Positions 52,078 through 61,468 are shown, counted from the stretch's first letter. The stretch is DNA of 64,000 bases from JAHEAO01 sp041633555 (GCA_041633555.1 JBFKFZ010000005.1:1-64000); one strand, 5' to 3'. Numbers and translations: made by a program. The notes: generated from the letters alone by a model not told the origin.

Positions 52078-53412
52078 CTACGGGCAGGTCAGATCGTTGA
52101 GCAGCGCAAAGCCCATCAGCATCAGTAACAGAGCCAGACCGACGGCCATGAGCACACGTAGCGCGGCATCGCTTGGCGGCTTGCCGACCACAGCTTCGTA
52201 GGCATGAAAAACCAGGTGCCCGCCGTCGAGGACCGGAACCGGGAAGAGGTTCAAGAGCCCCACCGCCGTCGAAAGGACCGCAATGAACCAGATGAAATTC
52301 GTCAGACCTTGGCTGGCTATCTCGCCCGAGGTCTGGGCGATGCCGATCGGTCCGCGGATGTTGCAGGACGAGATCGCGCCCGAGATCACATGCGTCAGCC
52401 CGGAGATTGAGCTTTTCATGATGAACCATGTCTGTTCTGTCCCGTAGCCGATTGCGGCCAGAATGCCGGGCGAGTCGGTCATCGGTACGAATACCATGCC
52501 GCCGGTGATGCCGATCAGCCAGCGGGTCTCGAACCCACCCTCCGGCGTCGGCAGATCGACCCGGCGCGGCGCCAGCGTGAATTCCAGCAGATCGCCCTCG
52601 CGCCAGACCTCGAGCAGCATCGGCTTGCCGCCCGACGCGCCGGTGATCTCGCGCAACTGCTTGAAGGTCTCGACCGGCTCGCCATTGACCGAGCGGACAA
52701 CGTCGCCGACCCGCAGGTCGATATCCATGGCCGCCGAGCCCGGCGACAGCGACCCAACGAGCGGTGGATAGGGATGCGGCCCCGGCACGGTCAGAACCGC
52801 GTCGTCACGCCGGACCGTGTAGTCTAGCAGCAAGGCACCCGGAAGCTCATCGACGAAATCGCCGATCTTTTCCAGCTCGGGTACATCCAAACCGGCCACC
52901 GCAAGTACCTCGTCACCGACCATCAGGCCCTGTTCAACCGGCATCGGGCGCAGTTCGGCAATTGTCAGCGGGTCAGAGGCGGTTCCGCGCCAGCCGATGA
53001 TCGCGGCAAAGATCAGGATCGACAGGATGAAATTGAAGGCCGGCCCTGCCGCCACCGTCGCGGCCCGCGCCCAGAGCGGCGCGCCATGCATCGAACGCCG
53101 GCGTTCTCCCTCGGCCATCGCATGCAACATGCCCTCGTTCTTGCCGCTGGCGGCATCGGCATCGCCGAGGAACTTGACGAAACCGCCGAAGGGCAGCGCC
53201 GCGATCTGCCATTTCGTGCCGCGCCGGTCCATCCGCGACCAGATCACCGGCCCAAATCCCAGCGAGAACACCTCGGCATGAATGCCCGACCAACGACCGA
53301 CGATGTAATGTCCGAACTCGTGAATCGCGACGATGATCAGAAGCGCGATCACGAAGGCGACGACAGTATAGACAAAGCCGCCGAAGGACGGGATCAGTCC
53401 GATTGTATCCAA
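52078..53412 (-). CDS. rseP: RIP metalloprotease RseP (site-2 protease)
   Basis: A 444-aa intramembrane zinc protease. The zincin HEFGH is at residues 31-35 in the first membrane helix, and the second active-site segment NLFPVPVLDGGHLVFHAYE lies near the C-terminus. A PDZ domain is in the middle (LSPGSAAMDIDLRVGDVVRSVNGEPV). It cleaves anti-sigma factors and leftover signal peptides. It starts 3 bp after dxr. Confidence 0.95.
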   Translation of the reverse strand: MDTIGLIPSFGGFVYTVVAFVIALLIIVAIHEFGHYIVGRWSGIHAEVFSLGFGPVIWSRMDRRGTKWQIAALPFGGFVKFLGDADAASGKNEGMLHAMAEGERRRSMHGAPLWARAATVAAGPAFNFILSILIFAAIIGWRGTASDPLTIAELRPMPVEQGLMVGDEVLAVAGLDVPELEKIGDFVDELPGALLLDYTVRRDDAVLTVPGPHPYPPLVGSLSPGSAAMDIDLRVGDVVRSVNGEPVETFKQLREITGASGGKPMLLEVWREGDLLEFTLAPRRVDLPTPEGGFETRWLIGITGGMVFVPMTDSPGILAAIGYGTEQTWFIMKSSISGLTHVISGAISSCNIRGPIGIAQTSGEIASQGLTNFIWFIAVLSTAVGLLNLFPVPVLDGGHLVFHAYEAVVGKPPSDAALRVLMAVGLALLLMLMGFALLNDLTCP

Positions 53413-53415
53413 TGG

Positions 53416-54600
53416 TCAGGCCCTTGTTTTCAGCGTCTCGATCGCCTCGGTGGCGCGGATCCTTGCGACATTGTCAGCATGGGCGACGTTATCAAGGGTG
53501 ATCGCGGCAGCATCAAGGCCGGATTCGGATGACATTCGCGTTAACACCTCTTCGACTACGCGCGCCATGTCGGTAAAGCCGATCTGCCCGGCGATGAAAC
53601 CGTCGAGTGCGCGTTCCTTGGCCGCGTTGAAGACGGCACCGGCAAGGCCGCCTGCCCGCATCACCTCGCGCGCCAGCTGCAAGGCGGGGAAGCGCTTTTC
53701 GTCCGGGGCCTCGAAGCGCAGGCTGCCGATCCGCGCCAGATCCAGCCGCTCGACCGGCAGGTGCCGCCGCTCGGGCCAGTTCAGCGCATAGCCGATGGCG
53801 TGGCGCATGTCGGCGGGACCGAGATGCGCCATCAGCCCGCCATCGCGAAACCCGACGAACGCGTGGATCAGGCTTTCGGGATGGACCAGAACCTCGATCT
53901 GCTCCGGCTGCAGCCCGAAAAACTCTTTGGTTTCGATGACTTCCATCGCCTTGTTGAAAAGGCTGGCAGAGTCGATCGTGATCCGCTGCCCCATCGACCA
54001 GTTGGGATGGTTCAGCGCCTGTTCCAGCGTCGCCCCGGCCATCCGCCCGAACGGCCAGTCCCGGAACGGTCCGCCGGAGGCCGTGATGATGACGCGCTCG
54101 ACGGCCGCGATGTCCTCGCCCACCAATCCCTGAAAAACCGCCGAATGCTCGCTGTCGACCGGCAGGATGGTGGCGGCATGTTCCCGCGCGGTCGCGATCA
54201 GAAGCGGTCCTGCCGTGACCAGCGATTCCTTGTTGGCCAGCGCCAGTACCGGGCCATGTTTCAGCGCCTGCAGGCCCGGCGCAAGACCGGCGGCGCCGAC
54301 GATGGCCGACATCACCCAGTCTGCCGGGCGGTCGGCAGCCTCCAGAAGCGCCGCGGCTCCGGCTGCAACCTCGACGCCGGAGCCGGCCAGCGCGGCGCGA
54401 AGATCCTCCAGGCAATCCTCGTGCGCGGTGACCGCCAGTTGCGCCTGAAGCGCGCGGGCATCGCGCGCCAGTACCGCGAAATTGCGCCCGCCCGTCAGCG
54501 CTGTGACCTCGTAGCGTTCCGGCTCTCGCTTGATCAGGTCGACGGTGTTCTGCCCGATGGAGCCGGTGGCCCCGAAGATCGATATCCGCCTGCGGGTCAT
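53416..54600 (-). CDS. dxr: 1-deoxy-D-xylulose 5-phosphate reductoisomerase Dxr
   Basis: A 394-aa NADPH enzyme, the second step of the MEP isoprenoid route. NADPH loop FGATGSIGQNTVDLI is at the start. Metal and substrate residues lie in LPVDSEHSAVFQ, TASGGPFRDW and NWSMGQRITIDSASLFNKAMEVIE. The ATG overlaps the cdsA stop (ATGA); the open frame upstream lies within cdsA. It feeds the undecaprenyl synthase encoded two genes upstream. Confidence 0.96.
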   Translation of the reverse strand: MTRRRISIFGATGSIGQNTVDLIKREPERYEVTALTGGRNFAVLARDARALQAQLAVTAHEDCLEDLRAALAGSGVEVAAGAAALLEAADRPADWVMSAIVGAAGLAPGLQALKHGPVLALANKESLVTAGPLLIATAREHAATILPVDSEHSAVFQGLVGEDIAAVERVIITASGGPFRDWPFGRMAGATLEQALNHPNWSMGQRITIDSASLFNKAMEVIETKEFFGLQPEQIEVLVHPESLIHAFVGFRDGGLMAHLGPADMRHAIGYALNWPERRHLPVERLDLARIGSLRFEAPDEKRFPALQLAREVMRAGGLAGAVFNAAKERALDGFIAGQIGFTDMARVVEEVLTRMSSESGLDAAAITLDNVAHADNVARIRATEAIETLKTRA

Positions 54601-55388
54601 GCCGCCGCGACCGTCAGCCAGCCAAACGCAAAACAGAGCGCCGCCGCAAGCGACGCACCGATCATCGCATCGAACCGGTCCAGCACCCCGCCATGGCCGG
54701 GAAGGATGTCGGACGCATCCTTGACGCCGCGCCGTCGCTTGATCGCGCTTTCGGCGATATCGCCCATCTGCCCGGCGAAACCAATGAGCGCGCTGACCAG
54801 AATCAGCGAGGCTCCAGCCCCGGTAAGCGGCATGAAGATCAGCCCGATACCGGCGGCACCGATCCATCCCGCGATAGTGCCCGACCAGGTCTTCTTGGGG
54901 CTGATCGCCGGCCAGAATTTCGGGCCGCCGAACCGCTTGCCAGCAAAATAGCCGGCCGTATCGCTGACGATCACGACGGCCACAAGCCAGAGAACCCAGA
55001 CCGAGCCGAACCCGCGGGCAGCAAGGAAGGCGAAGCATCCCAGCAACACGACCCCGCCGTAACCCAGAAAGAGCGGTCGTTGCTCGCGCACCCAAACCGT
55101 TCCGAGTGCTGCCATCGCCGCCAGCGCAGCGATAGCGTAAAGCGATCCGAACGTCGCGCTGGCCAGAACCGCAACCGCCGCAAGCGTTCCGAGGACGAGG
55201 GCCGCCTCGGACCTTGTGCTGTCCATCATGCGCGTCAATTCCCAGATCATCACGCCGGTGGCCGCGGCCACCAGCGCGGCGAACCAGACGCCGCCAAGAA
55301 GGATCGCGGCCAGACCGACAAGCGCCATGATCGCCGCGCTCAGAAGCCGCGGGCGCAGGTCACCCCACTTTGCAGAGAGATCGGTCAT
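54597..55388 (-). CDS. cdsA: Phosphatidate cytidylyltransferase CdsA
   Basis: A 263-aa integral membrane enzyme making CDP-diacylglycerol, the precursor of all phospholipids. About eight hydrophobic segments. The conserved region is SDTAGYFAGKRFGGPKFWPAISPKKTWSGTIAG and the C-terminal signature KRRRGVKDASDILPGHGGVLDRFDAM. ATGA overlaps link it to both uppS and dxr. Confidence 0.95.
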   Translation of the reverse strand: MTDLSAKWGDLRPRLLSAAIMALVGLAAILLGGVWFAALVAAATGVMIWELTRMMDSTRSEAALVLGTLAAVAVLASATFGSLYAIAALAAMAALGTVWVREQRPLFLGYGGVVLLGCFAFLAARGFGSVWVLWLVAVVIVSDTAGYFAGKRFGGPKFWPAISPKKTWSGTIAGWIGAAGIGLIFMPLTGAGASLILVSALIGFAGQMGDIAESAIKRRRGVKDASDILPGHGGVLDRFDAMIGASLAAALCFAFGWLTVAAA

Positions 55389-56104
55389 CCAAGAACGGCA
55401 CCGAAACGCCGCTCTCGCTTGCCAAAATTCGCGATGATCTCGCCGAAGATCTCTGCCGTGAAATCCGGCCAGAGCGTGTCGATGAACTCATATTCCGAAT
55501 AGGCCGATTGCCAGAGAAGGAAGTTTGAAATCCGCGCCTCGCCGCTGGTGCGGATCACGAGGTCCGGATCCGGCAGAACATAAGTGTCGAGATAGCGCGC
55601 CAGCGTCTCGGAATTGACGCTTTCGGGATCGAGCTTCCCCGCCTTGACATCGCGCGCCAGACGCTTGGTGGCGCGCGCAACCTCGTCGCGTCCGCCATAG
55701 TTCAGCGCAACGGTCAGATGCAAAAGGTCGTTGTAAGCGGTCATCAGTTCCAGTTCGTCCATCAGCCGCACGAGCTTTTCGTCCAGCTTGACCCGGTCGC
55801 CGATGAACCGCACCCGGATGCCGTTGTCGAGCAGGGCGCGGGCCTCGCTGGCGATGTAGCGGCGAAACAGTGACATCAGACCGGACACCTCGGCCTGGGT
55901 CCGTTTCCAGTTCTCGGTCGAGAAGGCGAAGATCGTCAGGTACTTAACGCCGAGATCGGGGCAGGCGGCAACGATTTCGCGGACCCGCTGACCCCCGGCC
56001 TGATGACCGTAGAGGCGCGGTTTGCTGCGCGCCTGCGCCCATCTGCCGTTGCCATCCATGATGATGGCCACGTGATGCGGTCCTGATACCGGTATGTCCT
56101 TCAA
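55385..56104 (-). CDS. uppS: Undecaprenyl diphosphate synthase UppS
   Basis: A 239-aa cis-prenyltransferase making the C55 lipid carrier for peptidoglycan and LPS. VAIIMDGNGRWAQ (D17 is catalytic), FAFSTENWKR and RTSGEARISNFLLWQSAYSEYEF are signatures. No ATG fits: TTG at 56104 has AGGAAA 6 bases upstream and gives the usual short N-terminus. The open frame beyond it runs into frr and is ignored. Confidence 0.93.
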   Translation of the reverse strand: MKDIPVSGPHHVAIIMDGNGRWAQARSKPRLYGHQAGGQRVREIVAACPDLGVKYLTIFAFSTENWKRTQAEVSGLMSLFRRYIASEARALLDNGIRVRFIGDRVKLDEKLVRLMDELELMTAYNDLLHLTVALNYGGRDEVARATKRLARDVKAGKLDPESVNSETLARYLDTYVLPDPDLVIRTSGEARISNFLLWQSAYSEYEFIDTLWPDFTAEIFGEIIANFGKRERRFGAVLG

Positions 56105-56135
56105 GCGCTCTTTCCTCGTACTGTCCTGCCGGTCC

Positions 56136-56693
56136 TCAGACCTGCATGATCTCTGCCTGTTTTGCATCCAGCGCGGCATCGACGGCGGCAATTACCTTGT
56201 CGGTCAGGGCCTGAACCTCGTCGGACCAGAATTTCTGGTCATCCTCGGACATGCCGTCGGCCTTGGCCTTCTTGATCTGGTCCATGCCGTCGCGCCGGAC
56301 GTTGCGCACCGCGACTCGGGCGCTTTCGGCATATTGCGCGGCAACTTTGGTCAAATCACGGCGACGCTCTTCGTTCAGTTCCGGGATCGGCAGCATGATG
56401 ATCGTGCCGTTAAGCTGCGGGTTGATCCCGAGCCCGCTTTCGCGGATCGCCTTCTCGACCTTGCCGACCAGTTGCTTGTCCCAGACATTGATCGTGACCA
56501 TCCGGGGTTCGGGCACGTTGATCGTGCCGACCTGGTTGATCGGGGTCGGGCTGCCATAGGCATCGACCATCACCGGATCCAGCATCGAGGAACTGGCCCG
56601 GCCGGTCCTCAGCGTTCCGAATTCATGCTTGAGCGACGCCATCGCGCCATCCATGCGGCGCTGCAGGTCGTCGAGGTCAATATCGTCTGCCAT
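56136..56693 (-). CDS. frr: Ribosome recycling factor
   Basis: A 185-aa protein that splits post-termination ribosomes with EF-G. Signatures: GRASSSMLDPVMVDAYGSPTPINQVGTINVPEPRM split over the linker, LNGTIIMLPIPELNEERRRDLTKVAAQYAE and VAVRNVRRDGMDQIK. Full length. It follows pyrH by 54 bp in the standard pyrH-frr-uppS order. Confidence 0.97.
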   Translation of the reverse strand: MADDIDLDDLQRRMDGAMASLKHEFGTLRTGRASSSMLDPVMVDAYGSPTPINQVGTINVPEPRMVTINVWDKQLVGKVEKAIRESGLGINPQLNGTIIMLPIPELNEERRRDLTKVAAQYAESARVAVRNVRRDGMDQIKKAKADGMSEDDQKFWSDEVQALTDKVIAAVDAALDAKQAEIMQV

Positions 56694-56747
56694 GTCATTC
56701 CACTCGAATTGTCCGGCCCTGGGGCCGGTTTTGCGCAGGTTATAGCG

Positions 56748-57485
56748 CTAACCGCCCACGATTGTATAGGTGCCTTCCCCAGCCAGAATACCGCGAAACC
56801 CGCCTGGTTCATCGAGGCTGAAGACGACGATCGGCAGCTTGTTGTCGCGCGCGAGCGCAATGGCGCTGGCATCCATAACGCCGAGATGTTTCTGCAGCAC
56901 CTCATCATAGCTGACATGGTCGTAGCGCTTGGCATCGGCGTCGGTCTTGGGATCCTTATCATAGACCCCGTCGACCTTGGTGCCCTTGAAGATCGCCTCG
57001 CAGGCCATTTCGTTGGCGCGCAGCGTCGCCGCTGTGTCGGTCGTGAAATAGGGGTTGCCGGTGCCGGCGGCGAAGATGCAGACCCGGCCCTTTTCCAGAT
57101 GCCGCACGGCGCGGCGTCGGATATAGGGTTCGCAGACTTGATCCATCGGAATGGCGCTGATGACGCGCGTGAAGACGCCGAGATCCTCCAGCGCCGACTG
57201 CATCGCCAACGCGTTCATCACGGTGGCCAGCATCCCCATATAGTCGGCGGTCGTCCGCTCCATCCCCTGCGCCGACCCCTGCAGACCGCGAAAGATGTTG
57301 CCGCCGCCGATGACCATGCAGATCTCGACCCCCAGATCATGCACCGATTTGACCTCGGCGGCGATCCGGGAGACCGTTGGCGGGTGCAGCCCATAGCCTT
57401 GGTCGCCCATCAGCGCCTCGCCCGAGATCTTCAGCAGCACGCGCTTGTAGCGGGTCGAGGCTTGGCCTTCGCCTTGCTCGGTCAT
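56748..57485 (-). CDS. pyrH: Uridylate kinase PyrH
   Basis: A 245-aa hexameric UMP kinase (amino-acid kinase fold). KRVLLKISGEALMGDQGYG, VIGGGNIFRG, GTGNPYFTTDTAATLRANEM and KVDGVYDKDPKTDADA are family motifs. The ATG at 57485 has GAGG seven bases upstream; the longer frame is unsupported. It heads the minus-strand envelope cluster and is divergent from miaA across 132 bp. Confidence 0.96.
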   Translation of the reverse strand: MTEQGEGQASTRYKRVLLKISGEALMGDQGYGLHPPTVSRIAAEVKSVHDLGVEICMVIGGGNIFRGLQGSAQGMERTTADYMGMLATVMNALAMQSALEDLGVFTRVISAIPMDQVCEPYIRRRAVRHLEKGRVCIFAAGTGNPYFTTDTAATLRANEMACEAIFKGTKVDGVYDKDPKTDADAKRYDHVSYDEVLQKHLGVMDASAIALARDNKLPIVVFSLDEPGGFRGILAGEGTYTIVGG

Positions 57486-57617
57486 ATGAATTGCCTCATG
57501 TCGGATCCGGTGAATTCTGCTCGGCGCAAAATGTCGGAAAACGCCCTTGGGTTCAATGCCGGATTCCCCCGGATCGTCGCTTCCGGCAACCACTTATGAA
57601 AGTCGCATCGCAAGCCA

Positions 57618-58496
57618 TTGCAAAAACTTGAAAACATATCGTCTGAACGCCCGCTTCTGATCGCCGGCCCGACGGCGTCCGGTAAGTCCGCCGTGGCGCT
57701 GGAACTGGCCGCACGGGACGGTGGGGTGATCGTCAATGCAGACGCGCTGCAGGTCTTCGCCAACTGGCGCGTGCTGACCGCACGCCCATCGCCAGAGGAA
57801 GAACGCGTAGCGCCGCACGCGCTTTATGGCCATGTGGCGGCCGAAGTCGCCTATTCCGTCGGGCACTGGCTGCGCGATTTGGCTCCGCTGCTGGCCAGCC
57901 CTGCCCGAGCGATCATCGTCGGCGGTACCGGACTCTATTTCACCGCGCTGACCGAGGGGCTGGCCGAGATCCCGGAAACCCCGGCGGCGATCCGTGCCGA
58001 GGCCGACGCCCGGCTTGCCAAACTGGGGTCGCAGGCGCTGCTGGACGAGATCGACGCGGCCACCGCCGCCCGGATCGACCGGCTGAACCCGGTTCGGATC
58101 CAGCGCGCCTGGGAAGTACAGCGCAGCACTGGACGCGGTCTTGCCGCCTGGCAGGATGATACCCCCGCGCCGCTCCTCCCGCTCGCCCATGCCGAAACCG
58201 TATTGATCGAGGCCGACCGCGACTGGCTGGGCGCGCGGATCGATCGCCGGTTCGATGGGATGCTGGCGAATGGCGCGCTGGAGGAAGTGCGCGCCAATCT
58301 GCCCGACTGGACCCCGTCGCGGCCGTCGTCAAAGGCGATCGGCGCGCTGGAACTGGTGGCGCATCTGAAGGGCGAATTCACGCTCGAAGAAGCCCGTGAA
58401 CGCGCGATCATCTCGACAAGGCAATATGCCAAGCGCCAGCGCACCTGGTTTCGGGCGAGGATGAAGGACTGGCAGCAGATGACGCTGCCGGATTGA
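57618..58496 (+). CDS. miaA: tRNA dimethylallyltransferase MiaA
   Basis: A 292-aa enzyme that adds an isopentenyl group to A37 of tRNAs reading UNN codons. The P-loop is IAGPTASGKSAVALEL (residues 15-30), followed by VNADALQVFANW, VGGTGLYFTALTEGL and the C-terminal ISTRQYAKRQRTWFR. The only plausible start is TTG at 57618; no ATG lies near the family's usual position, and the ribosome site is poor, so the exact start is uncertain. Confidence 0.93.
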   Translation: MQKLENISSERPLLIAGPTASGKSAVALELAARDGGVIVNADALQVFANWRVLTARPSPEEERVAPHALYGHVAAEVAYSVGHWLRDLAPLLASPARAIIVGGTGLYFTALTEGLAEIPETPAAIRAEADARLAKLGSQALLDEIDAATAARIDRLNPVRIQRAWEVQRSTGRGLAAWQDDTPAPLLPLAHAETVLIEADRDWLGARIDRRFDGMLANGALEEVRANLPDWTPSRPSSKAIGALELVAHLKGEFTLEEARERAIISTRQYAKRQRTWFRARMKDWQQMTLPD

Positions 58497-58646
58497 GACT
58501 CTGCAGCCGAGCTTCATGCTTTGCGTCAAACTTCGCCGAACCTGCCGTGCGGGCGCCGTCCCGCCATTGCTGAACCGGCTTTGTGGCTTTCATTTCCGCC
58601 AATCCTCGCCTAACTTTCATAAAACCAACCAGAAACACTGACCGCC

Positions 58647-59447
58647 ATGACTGAAACCGCAGCACTAGACAACGCGTTCCGGGTCGTGCCGTTGGCACGG
58701 TTCGCGCGCGGGGGCCGCTGGCGGACCGAGGCGATGCGCAGCTACGGCCAGCCGCTGCTGCTGTGGTTCACCAAGGGTCAGGGGCGGATCACGGTTGCGG
58801 GCACGACGCGCGGCTTTGGTGCGCATAACGCGATCTTTCTGCCGTCGGGCACCATGCACGGGTTCGAGATGACCGGTCAGGTCTTCGGCACGCTGGTATT
58901 CTTCCCGGGCGACCCAGATCTCGCGCTACCCGCCGAGCCGCAGCATCTGCGGTTTCGCGATGCGCAGGTTCAGGCGGAACTGAACCAGATGATCGACAAC
59001 CTGCAGCGCGAGGCCGAACGGCAGATGCCGGGTCATGACCGCGCGGTTGCCCTGCACGGCGGTCTGCTTGCCGTCTGGCTGGAACGCCAGATCGCCGCCC
59101 TGCCCGACCCCGAAACGCGGCCCGACAAGGCCCGCCGCCTGACCGCCGCCTTCACGGCACTTGTTGAGCGCGATTTCCGCACCGGGAAATCCGTCAACGA
59201 TTATGCTGCGGAACTGGGCGTCACGCCGACCCATCTCAGCCGGGTCTGCAACTCTGCCTGTGGCCGTCCGGCCTCGGTGCTGCTGGCCGACCGGGTGCAT
59301 TTCGAGGCGCGCCGGTTGCTGTCCGAAACCCGTACGCCGGTCAAGGACATCGCCCGCGACCTCGGATTTACCTCGGCAGCCTACTTTACCCGCGCCTTCC
59401 AGAAAAAAACCGGCAAGACCCCCACCGGATTTCGCAAGAGCCCTTGA
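58647..59447 (+). CDS. AraC-family transcriptional regulator
   Basis: A 266-aa regulator. An N-terminal cupin-like domain (about residues 30-90: LLLWFTKGQGRITVAG, NAIFLPSGTMHGFEM) is followed by an AraC HTH pair (about 168-264: YAAELGVTPTHLSRVCNSACG and ARDLGFTSAAYFTRAFQKKTGKTPTGFR). It lies 271 bp upstream of the dipeptide-type transporter, in the same direction, and could control it; this is by position only. The ligand is unknown. Confidence 0.88.
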   Translation: MTETAALDNAFRVVPLARFARGGRWRTEAMRSYGQPLLLWFTKGQGRITVAGTTRGFGAHNAIFLPSGTMHGFEMTGQVFGTLVFFPGDPDLALPAEPQHLRFRDAQVQAELNQMIDNLQREAERQMPGHDRAVALHGGLLAVWLERQIAALPDPETRPDKARRLTAAFTALVERDFRTGKSVNDYAAELGVTPTHLSRVCNSACGRPASVLLADRVHFEARRLLSETRTPVKDIARDLGFTSAAYFTRAFQKKTGKTPTGFRKSP

Positions 59448-59589
59448 CCTTTGGTAAACTCGCGCGAAAGTCAACTCGACGGGGTTGCATATCGCGTTCG
59501 TGTCGTTTTTGCTAAGCGCCGATGTCGCTTTCGTGCACCGAGATGGCGAATAAGCGCGTTGACGTGCGCCCCGATTCAGTGCGGAATGA

Positions 59590-59665
59590 CTGAGAGGGGG
59601 AGATTTCGATCAGGACGCAAAGTCACGCAATCAGTAGACCGGGCCACGGGGCCTGTCTGATCGCG
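59590..59665 (+). ncRNA. Structured 5' leader of the peptide-type transporter (possible RNA switch)
   Basis: An outer stem of 8 bp with one bulge pairs GATCAG-g-AC (59608-59616) with GT-CTGATC (59655-59662). Inside it lie the word GGACGCAAAG and a GC-rich inner hairpin (AGAC...GTCT around GGCC...GGCC). ACTGA and TCAGT around 59589-59635 offer an alternative pairing. GGACGCAAAG recalls the core of class I c-di-GMP riboswitches, but the 5' half of that motif is missing. It starts about 110 bp upstream of the substrate-binding protein ATG. Confidence 0.4.
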
Positions 59666-59718
59666 ATCATATCCCACGGCAAAAAACCAACAGACGACAC
59701 ACTTCAGGGAGAACCAGA

Positions 59719-61359
59719 ATGATAATGACGACCAAACAGGCGAAGCCGGTCCATCCGGCCGCCAGGATGTATGCAGAGGAATTCAAGGCGGGAAAACTCA
59801 GCCGCCGCGAATTCCTTACCCGCGCCTCCGCGCTGGGTGTGACCACCGCCGGCGCCTACGGCCTGATCGGCCTCGATGCGCCGGTGAAGGCTGAGGCCCA
59901 CGCCAAGACGGGCGGAACGTTGCGCATCCAGATGGAGACCAAACCGCAGAAAGATCCGCGCACCTATGACTGGTCCGAATATGCCAACTTCTCGCGCGGC
60001 TGGCTGGAATACCTTGTAGAGTACAATCGCGATGGCACTTTCGAGGGTCTTCTTGTCGAAAGCTGGGAAGTCAGCGACGACGCCACCGAATACACTTTGA
60101 AGGTCCGCCAGGGTGTCAAGTGGAACAACGGTGACGACTTCACTGCCGATGACGTGGTGCACAATATCGCCCGCTGGTGCGACGCCAATGTGGAAGGCAA
60201 CTCGATGGCGACCCGGATGGGCAGCCTTGTCGACGAAACCACCAAGACCATCGTCGAAGGCGGCGCCACCGCGCTCGACAGCCATACAGTGCTGCTGAAA
60301 CTGCCGTCGCCCGACATCACCATCATTGCGGGCATGGCGGATTATCCTGCCGCCGTCGTGCACCAGTCCTACGACAACGGCGATCCTTCGGCCAATCCTA
60401 TTGGCACCGGTCCCTATCTGCCCGAACAGAACGAGGTTGGCGTCAAGCAGGTGCTGGTCCGCAATGAGAACCACGAATGGTGGGGCGAAGGTGCCTACCT
60501 CGACCGGATTGAGTTCATCGACCTCGGCACCGACATGGCCTCGACTGTTGCAGCGGCCGATGCCGACGAGATCGACATGACCTACCAGACCTTCAGCGAT
60601 TTCGTCGAAGTCATGGACGGCATCGGCTGGACCCGGTCCGAGGCGGTCACTTCGGCGACGCTCGCGGTCCGCTTCAACCAGGATGCCGACGCCTACAAGG
60701 ACCTGCGCGTCCGCAAGGCTCTGCAGCTGGCCGTCGACAACGCTGTCGTTCTGGAGCTTGGGTATAACGGTCTCGGCGAGCCGGCAGAGAACCATCATGT
60801 TTGTCCGATCCATCCGGAATATGCCGAACTTCCTCCGCTGGTCGTTGATCCGGCTGCTGCCAAGGCGATGATGGACGAAACCGACTTTGCCGACTTCGAG
60901 CATGAGTTGATCTCGATCGACGACAACTGGCAGGCCTCCTCCTGCGATGCTGTCGCTGCCCAGATCCGCGATGCCGGCATCCCGATCAAGCGGACCATCC
61001 TGCCGGGTTCGACATTCTGGAACGACTGGACCAAATATCCGTTCTCGGCCACCGAGTGGAACATGCGTCCGCTCGGCGTGCAGGTTCTGGCGCTCGCCTA
61101 TACCAGCAGCGCGGCCTGGAATGAGACGGCATTCCGCAACGCCGAATTCGACACGCTGCTGACCGAAGCTATGTCGATCGCTGATGCCGACAAGCGGCGC
61201 GAAGTGATGGCCAAGATCGAACAGCTGATGCAGGACGAGGGGGTGCTGATCCAACCCTACTGGCGTTCGATCTTCCGCCACTCGAAGCCGAATGTCATGG
61301 GCGCCGAGATGCACCCGACCTTCGAGATCCATATGCAGAAATACTGGATCGACGCCTAA
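59719..61359 (+). CDS. Peptide/opine-type ABC transporter, substrate-binding protein (Tat signal)
   Basis: A 546-aa family 5 binding protein. A Tat-type leader carries SRREFL (residues 28-33) followed by a hydrophobic stretch GVTTAGAYGLIGL. The mature protein has SGGTLRI-like GGTLRIQMETKP, LVESWEVSDDATEYTLKVRQGVKW and WNNGDDFTADDVVHNIARW, hallmarks of DppA/OppA-type proteins. Bound compound unknown. AGGGAG site before the ATG. It heads an operon with two permeases and at least one ATPase. Confidence 0.93.
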   Translation: MIMTTKQAKPVHPAARMYAEEFKAGKLSRREFLTRASALGVTTAGAYGLIGLDAPVKAEAHAKTGGTLRIQMETKPQKDPRTYDWSEYANFSRGWLEYLVEYNRDGTFEGLLVESWEVSDDATEYTLKVRQGVKWNNGDDFTADDVVHNIARWCDANVEGNSMATRMGSLVDETTKTIVEGGATALDSHTVLLKLPSPDITIIAGMADYPAAVVHQSYDNGDPSANPIGTGPYLPEQNEVGVKQVLVRNENHEWWGEGAYLDRIEFIDLGTDMASTVAAADADEIDMTYQTFSDFVEVMDGIGWTRSEAVTSATLAVRFNQDADAYKDLRVRKALQLAVDNAVVLELGYNGLGEPAENHHVCPIHPEYAELPPLVVDPAAAKAMMDETDFADFEHELISIDDNWQASSCDAVAAQIRDAGIPIKRTILPGSTFWNDWTKYPFSATEWNMRPLGVQVLALAYTSSAAWNETAFRNAEFDTLLTEAMSIADADKRREVMAKIEQLMQDEGVLIQPYWRSIFRHSKPNVMGAEMHPTFEIHMQKYWIDA

Positions 61360-61367
61360 GCAACCGG

Positions 61368-61395
61368 GGGCCGCGCCACAGGGCGCGGCCCTTTT
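61368..61395 (+). terminator. Intrinsic terminator/attenuator after the binding-protein gene
   Basis: A 10-bp stem (GGGCCGCGCC / GGCGCGGCCC, loop ACAG) followed by TTTT starts 9 bp after the stop. It probably ends most transcripts here so that the binding protein exceeds the permeases. The operon continues 73 bp later. Confidence 0.85.
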
Positions 61396-61468
61396 GCCCT
61401 GACAAGACAATCCGCCGCGGGATCGCATCGCGTCCCCTTCTGCCAGTTGCGACAGCCAAGGACTCACC

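Noticed and set aside
59608..59662. Class I c-di-GMP riboswitch (GEMM)
   Set aside because: The word GGACGCAAAG fits, but the partner half (GGCAAACC with GAAA tetraloop receptor arrangement) is missing and the stems are in the wrong places. Kept only as a generic structured leader.
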